A DNA stretch of 64,000 nucleotides from Oscillospiraceae bacterium (GCA_015068935.1 SVJO01000001.1:62001-126000); one strand, 5' to 3'; shown: positions 1 to 11,038, numbered from the stretch's first letter. Numbers and translations are program-made. The notes: generated by a model not told the origin, from the sequence alone.

Positions 1-147
1 AAGATACGCGGATCGAAAACGATAAATGGCTTTGGTATGCTATGTTATCAGGGTATTCTTGCTTTTGAGCATTTTACCGGTGAAAAATTCCCCAATAGTT
101 TTTTTGAAGAAATTTATGAGTTGTTTTTAAAAGAATTCAGGAAGTGA
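1..147 (+). CDS. aroE: Shikimate dehydrogenase, C-terminal fragment (truncated by window edge)
   Basis: Open frame from base 1 to TGA at 145-147: KIRGSKTINGFGMLCYQGILAFEHFTGEKFP..., resembling the AroE C-terminal GMLVxQGALAFELFTG motif. Confidence 0.7.
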   Translation, partial: KIRGSKTINGFGMLCYQGILAFEHFTGEKFPNSFFEEIYELFLKEFRK

Positions 148-1040
148 AACAAATGATAGACTTAATGCCGTTAACTTTAAAATCTAAGGAAATAGTTTCG
201 CCATATTTTAAAAATATAACAAATTCTGTATATAATTTTACTACGGCTTTTCTTTGGGGTGGCGAAAAATATGTTAAATACAGTATAATTGACGGTTCTT
301 TAGTGCTCTTTTATGAATATCCCAAAAGTCCTCTGTGTGCAAGTTACCCATTAGGAGATGGCGACAAAAGAAGCGCAATACTTTTTGCATGTGACTATAT
401 GAAATCAAAAGGAGTTACTCCTGTTTTCAGAAATTTATCTCCCTTTATGGCTGATGAATTAAAGTCACTTTTCCCAAATGAATTTGAATATATTCCTGAC
501 AGAAATGCCTTTGATTATATATATGAAACAAAAAAGCTCATTGATTTAAGCGGAAAAGAACTTCATTCAAAGCGAAATCATTATAATTATTTTAAAAAAA
601 CCTATAACTATAAATATTTGAAAATGACTCAGGATGATACAAGGGAATGCAAAGCATTATTTGATAAATGGATTGAAGGTAAGGAAAGAACAAAATGGCT
701 CGAAGCATCGAGAGAAGCTACTTTTAAGGCTCTTGATAACCTTAATGAATTAGCTTTAACCGGAGGTGTGATTAAAGTAGGCAATGAAATTTGCGCCTTT
801 TCTCTTGGAGAGGCAGTCTCTTTTGATACTGCTTTAATTCATTTTGAGGTTGCGCTCTCTGGTTTAAGAGGTGCATTTAATGCTATAAACTGTGAATTCT
901 GTGCTAATGAATGGAAGGATTTTACTTATATTAACCGCGAAGAAGACATGGGTATAGAAAATTTAAGAAAAACAAAAGAGGCATATAAACCTGTATTTTT
1001 ACTAGAAAAAATTAATGCAGTTTTGAAAAATTCCTGCTGA
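144..1040 (+). CDS. DUF2156 / GNAT-fold phosphatidylglycerol lysyltransferase-C-like protein
   Basis: 298-aa ORF; SKRNHYNYFKKTYNYKY and DMGIENLRKTKEAYKPVFLLEK motifs typical of DUF2156; GTG start overlaps aroE stop, ATG alternative at 153. Confidence 0.75.
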   Translation: MKQMIDLMPLTLKSKEIVSPYFKNITNSVYNFTTAFLWGGEKYVKYSIIDGSLVLFYEYPKSPLCASYPLGDGDKRSAILFACDYMKSKGVTPVFRNLSPFMADELKSLFPNEFEYIPDRNAFDYIYETKKLIDLSGKELHSKRNHYNYFKKTYNYKYLKMTQDDTRECKALFDKWIEGKERTKWLEASREATFKALDNLNELALTGGVIKVGNEICAFSLGEAVSFDTALIHFEVALSGLRGAFNAINCEFCANEWKDFTYINREEDMGIENLRKTKEAYKPVFLLEKINAVLKNSC

Positions 1041-1066
1041 AAATGCTTGAATAAAGGGGTGAACCT

Positions 1067-2185
1067 ATGCAGGCACAAAATAATGATAAAGAATCTGTAA
1101 AAGAACTCTGGGCTTATGCTTTTGATGAGCAGGAGCCTTTTTTATCCGAATTCTTTGATAATTTCTGGAAGGCTGAAGATGCTCTTGTCATCAAAGAAGA
1201 TTCAAAGCTTGCAGGCGCTCTTTTAATGATTCCATATTGCGTCTCTTTAAATTCATCACCTGTTATGTCTGCATATATTGTAGGTGTCAGTGTGGCAAGT
1301 GAGTTCAGAGGTAGGAAATTTTCAAAAAAACTCATGCGAGAATGTCTCATAGAGCAGAAAAATCGAAATATGGCTCTTAGCCTTTTAATTCCTTTTAACT
1401 ACGAATTTTATAACAAACTGGGTTACAGGATGTGCTATACTCTTGACATTTATGAACTTACTCAGGACAACCTCCCCTATATAGAAGACATCTCCCCCGT
1501 TAAACGGGTTCAGGTTTGTGATTATAAAAAGCTGAATTCTGTATATAATGATTTTTGCCGTGATAAAAACGGATATATCATCAGAACTAAAGACGACTGG
1601 GAATATATCTTTTTTGAGCAAAAACTATCAGGCGGAGGAATTTTTGCTGTTGAAAATGATAATTCATTCTCAGGTTATGCCTCCTTTTCGGAGAAAAACG
1701 GAGAAATTTTTGTACGTGAGCTTGTTTATAAAGATAATAACTCGCTCTTAAGCCTTCTGTCTGAATTTAAAAAATATAAAAAAATAAAAATAAGAACTGT
1801 CTCAGATAAACTCCTTTTAAAGCAGATTTTAAATCCAAAAAATGTTTTGAAAACTATCCCCACTGTCATGGCGAGGGTAACAGACATTGAAAAAGTTTTA
1901 TCTTTATATGACATCTCGGATTTAAAAATCAAAATAAAAGATGATTTAATTGAAGAAAACTGCGGAACATACGAAAAAATTGACAATAAAATTTTAAAAA
2001 CAAACAATAAATCTTTCGATGTTTGTTTAGACATAGGCTCATTTACTGAGCTTGCATTAGGCTTTTCTTCTGCTGATGAATTGTTATTTTCAAATAGACT
2101 TTCAGCAGATGAAAAAACTATAGAAAAACTAATTAAAATTTTTCCTAAACAAAACAATTATATTAATCACATTATGGAGGAATAA
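1067..2185 (+). CDS. GNAT family N-acetyltransferase (Eis-like)
   Basis: [22 protein letters not shown] acetyl-CoA binding motif; [15 protein letters not shown]. Confidence 0.8.
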   Translation: MQAQNNDKESVKELWAYAFDEQEPFLSEFFDNFWKAEDALVIKEDSKLAGALLMIPYCVSLNSSPVMSAYIVGVSVASEFRGRKFSKKLMRECLIEQKNRNMALSLLIPFNYEFYNKLGYRMCYTLDIYELTQDNLPYIEDISPVKRVQVCDYKKLNSVYNDFCRDKNGYIIRTKDDWEYIFFEQKLSGGGIFAVENDNSFSGYASFSEKNGEIFVRELVYKDNNSLLSLLSEFKKYKKIKIRTVSDKLLLKQILNPKNVLKTIPTVMARVTDIEKVLSLYDISDLKIKIKDDLIEENCGTYEKIDNKILKTNNKSFDVCLDIGSFTELALGFSSADELLFSNRLSADEKTIEKLIKIFPKQNNYINHIMEE

Positions 2186-2186
2186 C

Positions 2187-3497
2187 GTGAAAGCAATAGT
2201 TATTGGTGCAGGTCTTGCCGGCTGCGAGGCAGCATGGCAGCTTGCAAAATATAATATACATACAGAGCTTTATGAAATGAAACCACAAAAGAAAAGCCCT
2301 GCCCACAAATCTGATTTTTTTGCAGAGCTTGTATGCTCTAATTCGCTTCGTGCTGAGGGATTAGCAAACGGTGCAGGTCTGTTAAAACTCGAAATGGAGG
2401 CACTTGGTTCTATTTTAATTGAGTGTGCCAAAGCAACGCGAGTGCCCGCAGGGGGAGCGCTTGCTGTCGACAGAACAGAATTTGCAAAAGCTATAACTGA
2501 AAAAATAACTTCAAACCCATATATAGATGTAAAAAATGAAGAGGTAACAGAGATTCCCGAAGGCGATTGTGTTATAATAGCAACAGGACCTCTCACTTCC
2601 GATTTACTCTCTGAAAATATCAAAGATTTTTTCGGTTCAAGCAGTTTGTCCTTTTATGATGCTGCAGCACCTATTATCACATATGACTCTATTGATAAAA
2701 ATATTGTTTACAGAAAAGCACGCTACGACAAAGGCACAGCTGATTATTTAAACTGTCCTATGACAAAAGAGGAATACTCTGCTTTTTATAATGCTCTTAT
2801 ATCAGCTGAGACAGCAAAAGTCAAGGATTTCGAGGATGAAAAGGTCTTTGAAGGTTGTATGCCCGTTGAAGTCATGGCAAAACGCGGTGAGGATACTTTG
2901 CGTTTTGGTCCGCTCAAGCCCGTAGGTCTTGAAAACCCCAAAACAGGTCAGGAATATTACGCGGTCGTTCAGTTACGTCAGGATAACTCAACCGGTACGC
3001 TTTATAATATAGTCGGTTTTCAGACGCATCTTAAATTCAGCGAACAAAAACGAGTATTTTCCATGATTCCAGGACTTAATAATATAGAAATAGTCCGTTA
3101 TGGGGTAATGCATAGAAACACATACATTAACTCCCCTTCTCTGCTTAAAAATACTTATGAAACAGTGAAACGAAAAGGACTTTTCTTCGCAGGACAAATC
3201 ACAGGTGTTGAAGGATATGTTGAATCGGCATCATCAGGTATCGTTGCAGGAATCAATGGTGCTATGCATCTTTTAAACAAAGAACCTGTAGATTTTACAA
3301 CAAAAACAGCAATGGGTGCTCTGTCAGGATATATTTCCTCATTCAGCGGAAAGAATTTTCAGCCTATGAATATTAATTTTGGTATAATTGATTCCCTTGA
3401 TGAACGAATAAAAAACAAAAAAGAAAGATATGAAAAAATATCTTTACGAGCCTTAGAAACGTTGAAAGGAATAATTGAAAAATATGAACTTAGATAG
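2187..3497 (+). CDS. trmFO: Methylenetetrahydrofolate--tRNA-(uracil(54)-C5)-methyltransferase TrmFO
   Basis: N-terminal FAD motif [54 protein letters not shown] start. Confidence 0.95.
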   Translation: MKAIVIGAGLAGCEAAWQLAKYNIHTELYEMKPQKKSPAHKSDFFAELVCSNSLRAEGLANGAGLLKLEMEALGSILIECAKATRVPAGGALAVDRTEFAKAITEKITSNPYIDVKNEEVTEIPEGDCVIIATGPLTSDLLSENIKDFFGSSSLSFYDAAAPIITYDSIDKNIVYRKARYDKGTADYLNCPMTKEEYSAFYNALISAETAKVKDFEDEKVFEGCMPVEVMAKRGEDTLRFGPLKPVGLENPKTGQEYYAVVQLRQDNSTGTLYNIVGFQTHLKFSEQKRVFSMIPGLNNIEIVRYGVMHRNTYINSPSLLKNTYETVKRKGLFFAGQITGVEGYVESASSGIVAGINGAMHLLNKEPVDFTTKTAMGALSGYISSFSGKNFQPMNINFGIIDSLDERIKNKKERYEKISLRALETLKGIIEKYELR

Positions 3498-5688
3498 ATT
3501 TAATCCAATGCAGAAAGAGGCTATTTTGACAACAGACGGACCTGTTCTTATTTTAGCGGGTGCAGGAAGTGGAAAAACCACCGTTGTTGTAAACAAGATT
3601 GCATACATATTAGAAAAACGTCTCTGCTTTCCATCTGAAATACTTGCCATAACCTTTACAAACAAGGCTGCAAATGAAATGAAAACACGTATTGAAGCAA
3701 TACTTTCTGATGATGCTGACGGCATGTGGATTAACACTTTTCACTCTGCCTGCATGAAAATATTAAGAAGAAATATTGAATATTTAGGCTATAGCAAAGA
3801 CTTTGTAATATATGATTCAGCAGACCAGAAAACACTTATAAAAAGATGCTTAAAAGAGCTTAACATCGACGAAAAACACCTTCCCTACAAGAGTGTGCTT
3901 TCAGAGATTTCTTCGGCTAAGGATAACCTTTTAGACCCTGTCGCATACACTGCTGCAAATGAGTCAGATTACAGAAAATCTCTTATAGCAAACGCATATA
4001 CACTATATCAGAAAAGACTTTTAGAATCAAACGCGCTTGATTTTGATGATATTATAATGCTCACAGTCCGTCTGTTTTCTGAATATCCCGAAGTGCTTTT
4101 ATATTACCAGAATCGATTCAAATATATTTTTGTTGATGAATATCAGGACACAAATAATGCTCAGTATCTTTTAAGCTCTGCGCTTGCTGGTGTACATCAA
4201 AACATCTGTGTTGTGGGCGATGATGACCAGAGTATTTATAAATTCAGAGGCGCAAATATTAACAATATTCTTGATTTTGAACGCGAATTTCCCGCCGCCA
4301 AGGTCATTAAACTTGAGCAGAATTACCGCTCTACACAAAGTATTTTAAATGCTGCAAATGCGGTTATTTCAAATAATTTGTCAAGAAAAGGGAAAAAACT
4401 GTGGACAGAAAACGGCGATGGAGAAAAAATCGACCTGTACAGAGCCGAAAACGAATATGACGAAGCATATTACATTGCAGATTCAATAAAAAATGCACTT
4501 ACAAACGGTTTTAAATATTCTGACTGTGCTATTCTTTACAGAACAAATGCACAGTCGCGCATCATAGAAACAACGCTATCAGGCTCCTCTATTCCATATA
4601 GAGTGCTTGCAGGCCTCAGATTCTATGACAGAAAAGAAGTTAAGGACGCACTGGCATATTTAAGACTTGTATTTAATCCTGCAGATAACATCAGCTTAAT
4701 TCGTGTTGTTAATGAACCTGCAAGGAAAATCGGCACACAGACTCTTGAAAAGGTTGCAAAAGTCGCAAATGAAAACGGACTCAGTATGTATGCTGCAATG
4801 CAAAATGCAGTACAATTTCCTGAGCTTTCACGTGTAGCTGAAAAACTTGTCTCATTTACAAATCTTATAGATGAAGTCCGCGAAAGAGCAAAAACAATGC
4901 TTCCTTCTGATGTTATTGAGCTTATTTTAATGAAAAGCGGATATATTGACATGCTCACAATGGAAGACACTGTTGAAAATCAGTCAAGACTTGAAAATAT
5001 TGAGCAGTTTAAGGCATCAGCATTAGAATATGAAAAAGAAACACAAGAACCTTCTCTTTCTGAGTTTTTAGAAACAACGGCGCTCGTTGCAGATGTTGAC
5101 AACTATGATGAAACTCAGGACTCAGTTGTCTTAATGACACTCCACTCTTCAAAAGGCTTAGAGTTTCCATATGTTTTTCTTTGCGGAATGGAAGAAGGGC
5201 TTTTCCCGAGTAGTCGTTCTATATTGGATATGTCGGAAATTGAAGAAGAACGCAGACTTTGTTATGTAGGCATTACAAGAGCAAAAAAGCGCCTTTCTCT
5301 TTCGTATGCAAACATGAGAAGACTATATAACGAATCACAGTATGCAAGGGAATCAAGGTTTTTGTCAGAAATTCCTGATGAATACATAAATCTGCTTAAC
5401 CCACCAAAAAATTCTCACAATTCATCTTTGCTGAATTCTGTGACGCAAACCCGCTCTCACAGAGATATGCTTACTGATATAATGAATAAAAAGGCATTTG
5501 ATGTCAGAAGCACACCGAAAAATATCGATTTTAAACCGGGTGATGTTGTAAGTCACAGAAAATTCGGCAAGGGAATGGTGCTTTCAATCACCCCTTCGGG
5601 CACAGATGTAAGAATAGAAATAGCATTTGATGACTTTGGCACAAAATCGCTCATGGGTGCTTTTGCAAAACTAAAAAAAGAAAATTAA
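3475..5688 (+). CDS. pcrA: ATP-dependent DNA helicase PcrA/UvrD family
   Basis: Walker [43 protein letters not shown]; start TTG 3475 or ATG 3484, overlaps trmFO stop. Confidence 0.93.
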   Translation: MKNMNLDRFNPMQKEAILTTDGPVLILAGAGSGKTTVVVNKIAYILEKRLCFPSEILAITFTNKAANEMKTRIEAILSDDADGMWINTFHSACMKILRRNIEYLGYSKDFVIYDSADQKTLIKRCLKELNIDEKHLPYKSVLSEISSAKDNLLDPVAYTAANESDYRKSLIANAYTLYQKRLLESNALDFDDIIMLTVRLFSEYPEVLLYYQNRFKYIFVDEYQDTNNAQYLLSSALAGVHQNICVVGDDDQSIYKFRGANINNILDFEREFPAAKVIKLEQNYRSTQSILNAANAVISNNLSRKGKKLWTENGDGEKIDLYRAENEYDEAYYIADSIKNALTNGFKYSDCAILYRTNAQSRIIETTLSGSSIPYRVLAGLRFYDRKEVKDALAYLRLVFNPADNISLIRVVNEPARKIGTQTLEKVAKVANENGLSMYAAMQNAVQFPELSRVAEKLVSFTNLIDEVRERAKTMLPSDVIELILMKSGYIDMLTMEDTVENQSRLENIEQFKASALEYEKETQEPSLSEFLETTALVADVDNYDETQDSVVLMTLHSSKGLEFPYVFLCGMEEGLFPSSRSILDMSEIEEERRLCYVGITRAKKRLSLSYANMRRLYNESQYARESRFLSEIPDEYINLLNPPKNSHNSSLLNSVTQTRSHRDMLTDIMNKKAFDVRSTPKNIDFKPGDVVSHRKFGKGMVLSITPSGTDVRIEIAFDDFGTKSLMGAFAKLKKEN

Positions 5689-5690
5689 TT

Positions 5691-5735
5691 AAAAAGGATA
5701 AAGAGAGACGAAAACAGTCTCACTTTATCCTTTTT
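5691..5735. terminator. Bidirectional Rho-independent terminator between pcrA and araC-family gene
   Basis: AAAAAGGATAAAGaGAGAC-gaaaaca-GTCTCaCTTTATCCTTTTT; overlaps the 3' end of the convergent gene. Confidence 0.85.
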
Positions 5736-6561
5736 GTCTGTATTCTCTTGGCGATACTCCAAACTGCTTTTTAAACGTTGTACCAAAATAATTTTGATTC
5801 TGGAAACCAACTGTATTTGAAATATCAAAAATTGTCATATTTGTTGTCTTAAGAAGTATCCCTGCCTCAACCATTCTCTTTTGATTTATAAAATCAATAA
5901 TTGTCATTCCTGTTTCCTTCCTGAAAATATGGCACAAATGGAACTTATTAATGAAGAACTTATCACTTAAAAAATCAAGCGAAATCTTTTCGTTATAATG
6001 ATTATTAATGTAGTTTGTTATTTGGGATATCACCATTGCATTTTTATTTTTTAAAATCTTTGTGACGGAAACTTCGTTATTATCTATCATTTCACTTATT
6101 GTAGCTATCAGCTCTGCAAAATAAATTTGCAGCTGTTCTTCTTTTTCTCCGTCTTTTTCATACAGTTTTGCTATTCTTATAAATTTATCACGGATTATTT
6201 TTTTTGAGTCACTTTTAAAAGACAGAGCGGCAACACTCTTTATGTTTGAAAGATAACGATAAATTGGCTCTTTGTCTTTAAATATATTGAAAAAGCTGTC
6301 TTTTAATATAATCAGGATACGTTCTTTTTCGTTATTTTTATAGCTGGTCTTATGATAAACGTGTTTATCAACAAAAACCAGGTCATATTTTTCAACATTA
6401 TAGCTGGTGTCATTCAGAAAAAAAGTCATAGCATCTCCTAAATAAAAATAAAACTCCCACGCACCGTGATAATGCTCTTTTTTGAAACGTTCCTGAAGCG
6501 GCTTTTCCTTATATTCAAGATAAAAATCTACATCAGCTATATCAAAACTGTATTCCTGCAT
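5725..6561 (-). CDS. AraC family transcriptional regulator with cupin-like N-terminal domain
   Basis: C-terminal HTH: ISLDFLSDKFFINKFHLCHIFRKETGMTIIDFINQKRMVEA...VGFQNQNYFGTTFKKQFGVSPREYR. Confidence 0.9.
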   Translation of the reverse strand: MQEYSFDIADVDFYLEYKEKPLQERFKKEHYHGAWEFYFYLGDAMTFFLNDTSYNVEKYDLVFVDKHVYHKTSYKNNEKERILIILKDSFFNIFKDKEPIYRYLSNIKSVAALSFKSDSKKIIRDKFIRIAKLYEKDGEKEEQLQIYFAELIATISEMIDNNEVSVTKILKNKNAMVISQITNYINNHYNEKISLDFLSDKFFINKFHLCHIFRKETGMTIIDFINQKRMVEAGILLKTTNMTIFDISNTVGFQNQNYFGTTFKKQFGVSPREYRQKG

Positions 6562-6634
6562 CAGTACACCCTCTTAAATTTAAATGCTATATTTTTATTA
6601 TATCAAAAATTAACTTAATGTCAACATATAAAAA

Positions 6635-6654
6635 GGCGGCATTTTTTTGCCGCC
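6635..6654. terminator. Rho-independent terminator
   Basis: GGCGGCA-tttttt-TGCCGCC hairpin. Confidence 0.6.
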
Positions 6655-6671
6655 ATAAATTTTCGAAAAAA

Positions 6672-6790
6672 GGAGCCTATACGGAATTGGAATTGTCAAA
6701 ACAAACATATAGTATTTATTACAGGAAGTAAATTTAACATGTTTCTTTATGATAGTTTTAGGCTTATATATAAAATTCCGTATTGGCTCC
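6672..6790. repeat. 119-bp element bounded by 17-nt inverted repeats (16/17 match)
   Basis: Left arm GGAGCCTATACGGAATT (6672-6688), right arm AATTCCGTATTGGCTCC (6774-6790). Confidence 0.8.
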
Positions 6791-6806
6791 CCTGATAGTC
6801 TTTATT

Positions 6807-7346
6807 TTATTTTGTAAGTTCTATTAAACCGTAGTTGCCATCCTTTCTCTTGTATACTACATTTGAGTCACCCGACTCTGCATTTTCAAAAACGAAGAAC
6901 TGATGACCAATTAAATTCATCTGCAAAATAGCTTCCTCAGGACTCATCGGTTTTATTTCAAATCTCTTTGTCTTTACAATTTTAAAATCAACTTCTTCTG
7001 CTACCTCTTCTTCATACGGAATTTCCTTCAGACGAGCCGCCTCAAAATATTCCTTTTTAAGTTTCTTTTCAATTCTTGTCTTATGTTTTCTTAGCTGTCT
7101 TTCAAAAGTATCAACCGCTGTATCTATAGAAACGTACATATCATCTGTAGCTTCTTCTGCTCTTAAAATCAGGTTACCTGATTGAATTGTCGCTTCAACT
7201 GTCTGATATTCTCTCTGTACGGACAAGGTAACGAATGCTTCAGTCTCTTTATGGAAATAGCGGTCAAGTTTAGAAAATTTCTCCTCCACCCTATTTTTTA
7301 GTGCATTTGTTAGTTCGATTTGTTTTCCTGAAATTGTTATCTTCAT
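6807..7346 (-). CDS. hpf: Ribosome hibernation-promoting factor, long form
   Basis: MKITISGKQIELTNALKNRVEEKFSKLDRYF; C-terminal EEAILQMNLIGHQFFVFENAESGDSNVVYKRKDGNYGLIEL. Confidence 0.95.
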   Translation of the reverse strand: MKITISGKQIELTNALKNRVEEKFSKLDRYFHKETEAFVTLSVQREYQTVEATIQSGNLILRAEEATDDMYVSIDTAVDTFERQLRKHKTRIEKKLKKEYFEAARLKEIPYEEEVAEEVDFKIVKTKRFEIKPMSPEEAILQMNLIGHQFFVFENAESGDSNVVYKRKDGNYGLIELTK

Positions 7347-7499
7347 TACTGTCCACTCCCTTATGTATTATTTTTACTTCCTTACTTATAATATAGTCTA
7401 AAATTTTCAGATTCAAACATCTAATTATAAAAAAATTAAAATTTTTAATTTATGTGAAATTTTCATATAAATTTTTTAATATTATTTTATTATCACATT

Positions 7500-8669
7500 A
7501 TGGAGGTAATAAAATTGAAAAGGTTTTTTGTATTCATGACAATCATTACTGTTTTGTGCAACTCACAGCCGTCCCTTAAGGTAAGCGCTTTAGGCGTTTC
7601 AGCAAGGTATGCCTGTGTGATAGATGCACTGACAGGAAATGTACTGTTTGAAAAAAATGCTCATGAAAGACATTCAATGGCAAGCACAACAAAGATAATG
7701 ACGGCACTTGTAGCACTGGAAAATGCTGAACTTTCAGATGTAGTAAAAGTCAGTAATAATGCCGCAGGAACAGAAGGCTCCAGCATTTATCTTAAATCGG
7801 GTGAAGAAATAACTTTAGAGCATCTTTTATATGGTCTCATGCTTGCATCAGGTAACGATGCCGCTATTGCCATAGCAGAACACGTTGGGGGAAGTGTCCC
7901 GAATTTTGCAAAAATGATGACCGACAAAGCAAAAAGTTTAGGTCTTAAAAACACTTCATTTAAAAATCCAAACGGACTTGATGCAGACGGTCACTATACA
8001 ACTGCATATGACCTTGCGATTATCACAAGGGCTGCACTTGAAAATGAAAAATTCAAAGAAATTGTTTCAACAAAAACTAAAAATATTTCAAACGGCAACG
8101 AAAGCTATATGCGCACACTTTCAAATCATAACAAGCTTTTAAGTCTATATAACGGGTGTATCGGTGTAAAGACTGGATATACAAAGAAAACAGGCAGATG
8201 TTTAGTTTCCGCTGCAGAACGGGACGGATTTCGTATAATTGCTGTAACGTTAAATGCACCTGATGACTGGAATGACCACAAAAATATGCTTGATAACGCA
8301 TTTAAAAACTATAGAAAAAAACCGCTAATTATCAAAGATATGATTTTAAAAACAATTCCTGTAGAAAACGGCTCATTAAAACGATTAGAGCTTTTGGCAG
8401 GAGATAATTTTTATATTACACTTACAGGAAAAGATGACCTTTCATCTATTGAACTCACCTACCAATCTCCCCAGAAAATTGAGGCACCAATTAAAAAAGG
8501 CTCTGTTATAGGCAACATAACTATTTCATATAAAGAAAAATTTTTGGGAAAAATCGACTTACTTGCAGGCGAAGATATTATCTATCAAGAGCCCCCAAAA
8601 CCAACCTTTGACGGTGTTTTTTATAAATTAATATCATATCTGATATCTCCTGAAGTTTTTCATGCATAA
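7500..8669 (+). CDS. D-alanyl-D-alanine carboxypeptidase (DacF/PBP5 family)
   Basis: SxxK motif HSMASTTKIMTALVALE, SGND motif LASGNDAAIAIAEH, KTG motif VKTGYTKKTGRC. Confidence 0.92.
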   Translation: MEVIKLKRFFVFMTIITVLCNSQPSLKVSALGVSARYACVIDALTGNVLFEKNAHERHSMASTTKIMTALVALENAELSDVVKVSNNAAGTEGSSIYLKSGEEITLEHLLYGLMLASGNDAAIAIAEHVGGSVPNFAKMMTDKAKSLGLKNTSFKNPNGLDADGHYTTAYDLAIITRAALENEKFKEIVSTKTKNISNGNESYMRTLSNHNKLLSLYNGCIGVKTGYTKKTGRCLVSAAERDGFRIIAVTLNAPDDWNDHKNMLDNAFKNYRKKPLIIKDMILKTIPVENGSLKRLELLAGDNFYITLTGKDDLSSIELTYQSPQKIEAPIKKGSVIGNITISYKEKFLGKIDLLAGEDIIYQEPPKPTFDGVFYKLISYLISPEVFHA

Positions 8670-8762
8670 TAAAAATAACACATTATATATTGAAAAATAA
8701 ATTGTTTTATCATATAATTATAGATGTGCTGATTGACACAATTAAAACTTTCGGAGGAATAC

Positions 8763-9482
8763 ATGAGCGAAAAAATCAGGTTGCAAAAATATATGGCAGA
8801 ATGCGGTGTTGCATCAAGACGTGCATGTGAGACAATTATCACTGACGGCAGAGTCACGGTAAATGGTTTAAAGGCTCAGGAGCTTGGCACAAAGATTGAC
8901 CCCGATTATGATGAAATCTGCGTTGACGGGAAGCTCATTAAAAAAAGCAAAAAAAAATATTATATTATGCTTAATAAACCCTCAGGCTATATTACCTCGG
9001 CAAGCGACCAATTTGGGAGAAAAACTGTGCTTGATTTAATCTCAAATGATATAAGTGAGAGACTATACCCTGTCGGCAGACTTGACTATGATACAGAAGG
9101 ACTGTTACTACTCACAAATGACGGTAATTTTGCACATAACCTTACCCATCCATCAAAAGAAACAGATAAAACATATATTGCAGTAGTTTCAGGAACAGTT
9201 TCAACACGTGAGGCAGGAATTTTATCTAAAGGTGTGTTTATAGACGGAAAAAAAACTGCTCCTGCTAAGGTGTCATTATCGCACAGACCTGATAATACAA
9301 CACAAATCACAATAACTATTCATGAAGGCAGAAACAGACAAATAAGGAAGATGTGCTCTGCTATTTCCCACGAAGTGCTCTATCTAAAACGTGTTGCAAT
9401 AGGCGATGTTATCTTAGGTAATCTTCCTATAGGAAAATGGCGTCACTTAAATCCCGTTGAAATAAATAAATTATTAAGATAG
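8763..9482 (+). CDS. Ribosomal large subunit pseudouridine synthase (RluB family)
   Basis: S4 domain RLQKYMAECGVASRRACE; catalytic PVGRLDYDTEGLLLLTNDG; start placed at ATG 8763 behind GGAGG, inside the longer track ORF. Confidence 0.92.
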   Translation: MSEKIRLQKYMAECGVASRRACETIITDGRVTVNGLKAQELGTKIDPDYDEICVDGKLIKKSKKKYYIMLNKPSGYITSASDQFGRKTVLDLISNDISERLYPVGRLDYDTEGLLLLTNDGNFAHNLTHPSKETDKTYIAVVSGTVSTREAGILSKGVFIDGKKTAPAKVSLSHRPDNTTQITITIHEGRNRQIRKMCSAISHEVLYLKRVAIGDVILGNLPIGKWRHLNPVEINKLLR

Positions 9483-9499
9483 AAACTATATTTATTAAA

Positions 9500-9527
9500 A
9501 AGGCACAGCATATAATTGCTGTGCCTT
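9500..9527. terminator. Bidirectional Rho-independent terminator
   Basis: AAGGCACAGCA-tataat-TGCTGTGCCTT. Confidence 0.85.
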
Positions 9528-9539
9528 AACTTTTAGTTT

Positions 9540-10790
9540 TTACTCTTCCTCTTCGGCTTTTTCGCCCTCTTTAATTATGATTTCTGTAACTCTGTGCGAA
9601 TCAATTCCGGTAATTGTAATTGAAAGATGTTCAAAATCAAATTTATCACCTTTTTCAGGCATTTTTCCAAGCTGTTCCATAACCCAGCCACCTACAGAAA
9701 CTCTGTCTGTCTCAAACTTAATACCGAAAAAGTCGCATAAATCATCAAAATTAACCGAGCCCTCTACCCTGTAGACATGCTCATCAATCTTTTTGAAATC
9801 CTCAACAACTTCGTCATGCTCATCCCATATTTCACCAACAAGCTCTTCTAAAATATCTTCCATTGTAACCATTCCGAATGTTCCGCCGTATTCATCTACA
9901 ACAATAGCTATATGTGATTTATTAGTCTGCAGAATTTTAAGAATGTCATCAATCTTTTCAGACTTTTGAATAAATACAGGCTTTGTCATTATGTCTTTGA
10001 GATTTTTCTTTGTTACACCGTTTGCCGTGAAAAAGTCTTTCAAGTGAATAACTCCGATGATATTGTCAATGCTTCCGTCATATACTAAAAGTCTTGAAAA
10101 ACGTGTTTTAATAAATGTATCAGCAATCTCCTCTTTTGAATCTTCAATAGAAACAGCCTCGATATCAACTCTGTGTGTTAATATATCCTCTGCTTCCATA
10201 TCAGAAAACTCAATTGCATTTCTAATAAGCTCACCGTCATCAGAATCCACGCTTCCGTCCTGTTCAATTTCTTCAACAAGCATTAAAAGCTCTTCCTGAG
10301 ACATTTTTGAGTTGTTTTCAATTTTAAAAATTCTTGACAGCAGTTTTTTCCACAAAGTAAACAAAAAGTTTACAGGTGTTAACAGAAATATAAGTCCTCT
10401 GATTATTTTTGATGAGAACATTGCAAACTGTTCAGGACTGTCTTTTGCAATACTCTTTGGAGATATTTCACCGAAAATCAAAACAACGACAGTAACAACA
10501 ACTGTTGAAATAGTTGCTCCATGCTGCTCGTTGATTTTCATAAACATAACTGTAGCAATTGAGGCAAGAGCAATATTTACGATGTTATTACCTATAAGAA
10601 TTGTTGAAATCAGCTTATCATATTCTTCTGCAAGTTTTAATGCTAACTTTGCTTTTTTATTATCTTCTTCTGCTAATGCTTTAAGTCTCGTTTTGTTTAG
10701 TGATGAAAATGCAGTTTCTGTTGCTGAAAAATATGCTGACATGAAAACAAGCAAAATCATCACAATAGTATACGGAAGTATCGTTTCCAT
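9540..10790 (-). CDS. CNNM/CorC (hemolysin C-like) family transporter with CBS domains
   Basis: DUF21 N-terminus MSAYFSATETAFSSLNKTRLKALAEE; CBS pair; C-terminal transporter-associated VSVGGWVMEQLGKMPEKGDKF. Confidence 0.92.
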   Translation of the reverse strand: METILPYTIVMILLVFMSAYFSATETAFSSLNKTRLKALAEEDNKKAKLALKLAEEYDKLISTILIGNNIVNIALASIATVMFMKINEQHGATISTVVVTVVVLIFGEISPKSIAKDSPEQFAMFSSKIIRGLIFLLTPVNFLFTLWKKLLSRIFKIENNSKMSQEELLMLVEEIEQDGSVDSDDGELIRNAIEFSDMEAEDILTHRVDIEAVSIEDSKEEIADTFIKTRFSRLLVYDGSIDNIIGVIHLKDFFTANGVTKKNLKDIMTKPVFIQKSEKIDDILKILQTNKSHIAIVVDEYGGTFGMVTMEDILEELVGEIWDEHDEVVEDFKKIDEHVYRVEGSVNFDDLCDFFGIKFETDRVSVGGWVMEQLGKMPEKGDKFDFEHLSITITGIDSHRVTEIIIKEGEKAEEEE

Positions 10791-10863
10791 TTAATCCTTT
10801 TCTCCTTAATTTTTAATAAAATTTGTTTAAATTTTCAAATTATAATCAAATTAACACCTTTTT

Positions 10864-11003
10864 AAAACACAAAAAGACACACCTGCGTATTTTTATATAA
10901 ATCCGCAGATATGCCTCATATAACAAATTTACACAAACTCCGGCGTTGTTACTATCGCTCTCGTCAGAATCCATGGATTGTTTCCTCGCTTTCAAAATGA
11001 TAC
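10864..11003 (-). ncRNA. Unidentified structured 5' leader (candidate cis-regulatory RNA) upstream of the CNNM/CorC gene
   Basis: Good promoter on minus strand (see 11010-11038), about 140-nt untranslated leader, hairpin at 10878-10913 (CATATCTGCG/CGCAGGTGTG) followed by TCTTTTTGTGTTTT. Confidence 0.55.
10878..10913 (-). terminator. Leader terminator hairpin upstream of the CNNM/CorC gene
   Basis: 10-bp stem with G-U pairs followed on minus strand by U-rich tract. Confidence 0.6.
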
Positions 11004-11009
11004 ATACAT

Positions 11010-11038
11010 ACTATAACACAACTTTGCCTTTAAGTCAA
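11010..11038 (-). promoter_or_regulatory. SigA-type promoter for leader/CNNM gene
   Basis: Minus strand TTGACT-17 nt-TATAGT. Confidence 0.7.

Noticed and set aside
1726-2157. 143-aa minus-strand ORF antisense to the GNAT gene (and similar antisense ORFs such as 10312..10794, 25551..25985, 33212..33631)
   Set aside because: Opposite to clearly coding genes, low-complexity Ser/Phe/Ile-rich translations typical of antisense frames
10955-11000. CTGACGAG and GGAAAC strings in the CNNM leader, reminiscent of a hammerhead ribozyme core
   Set aside because: Order and spacing do not allow the three stems and a UH cleavage site
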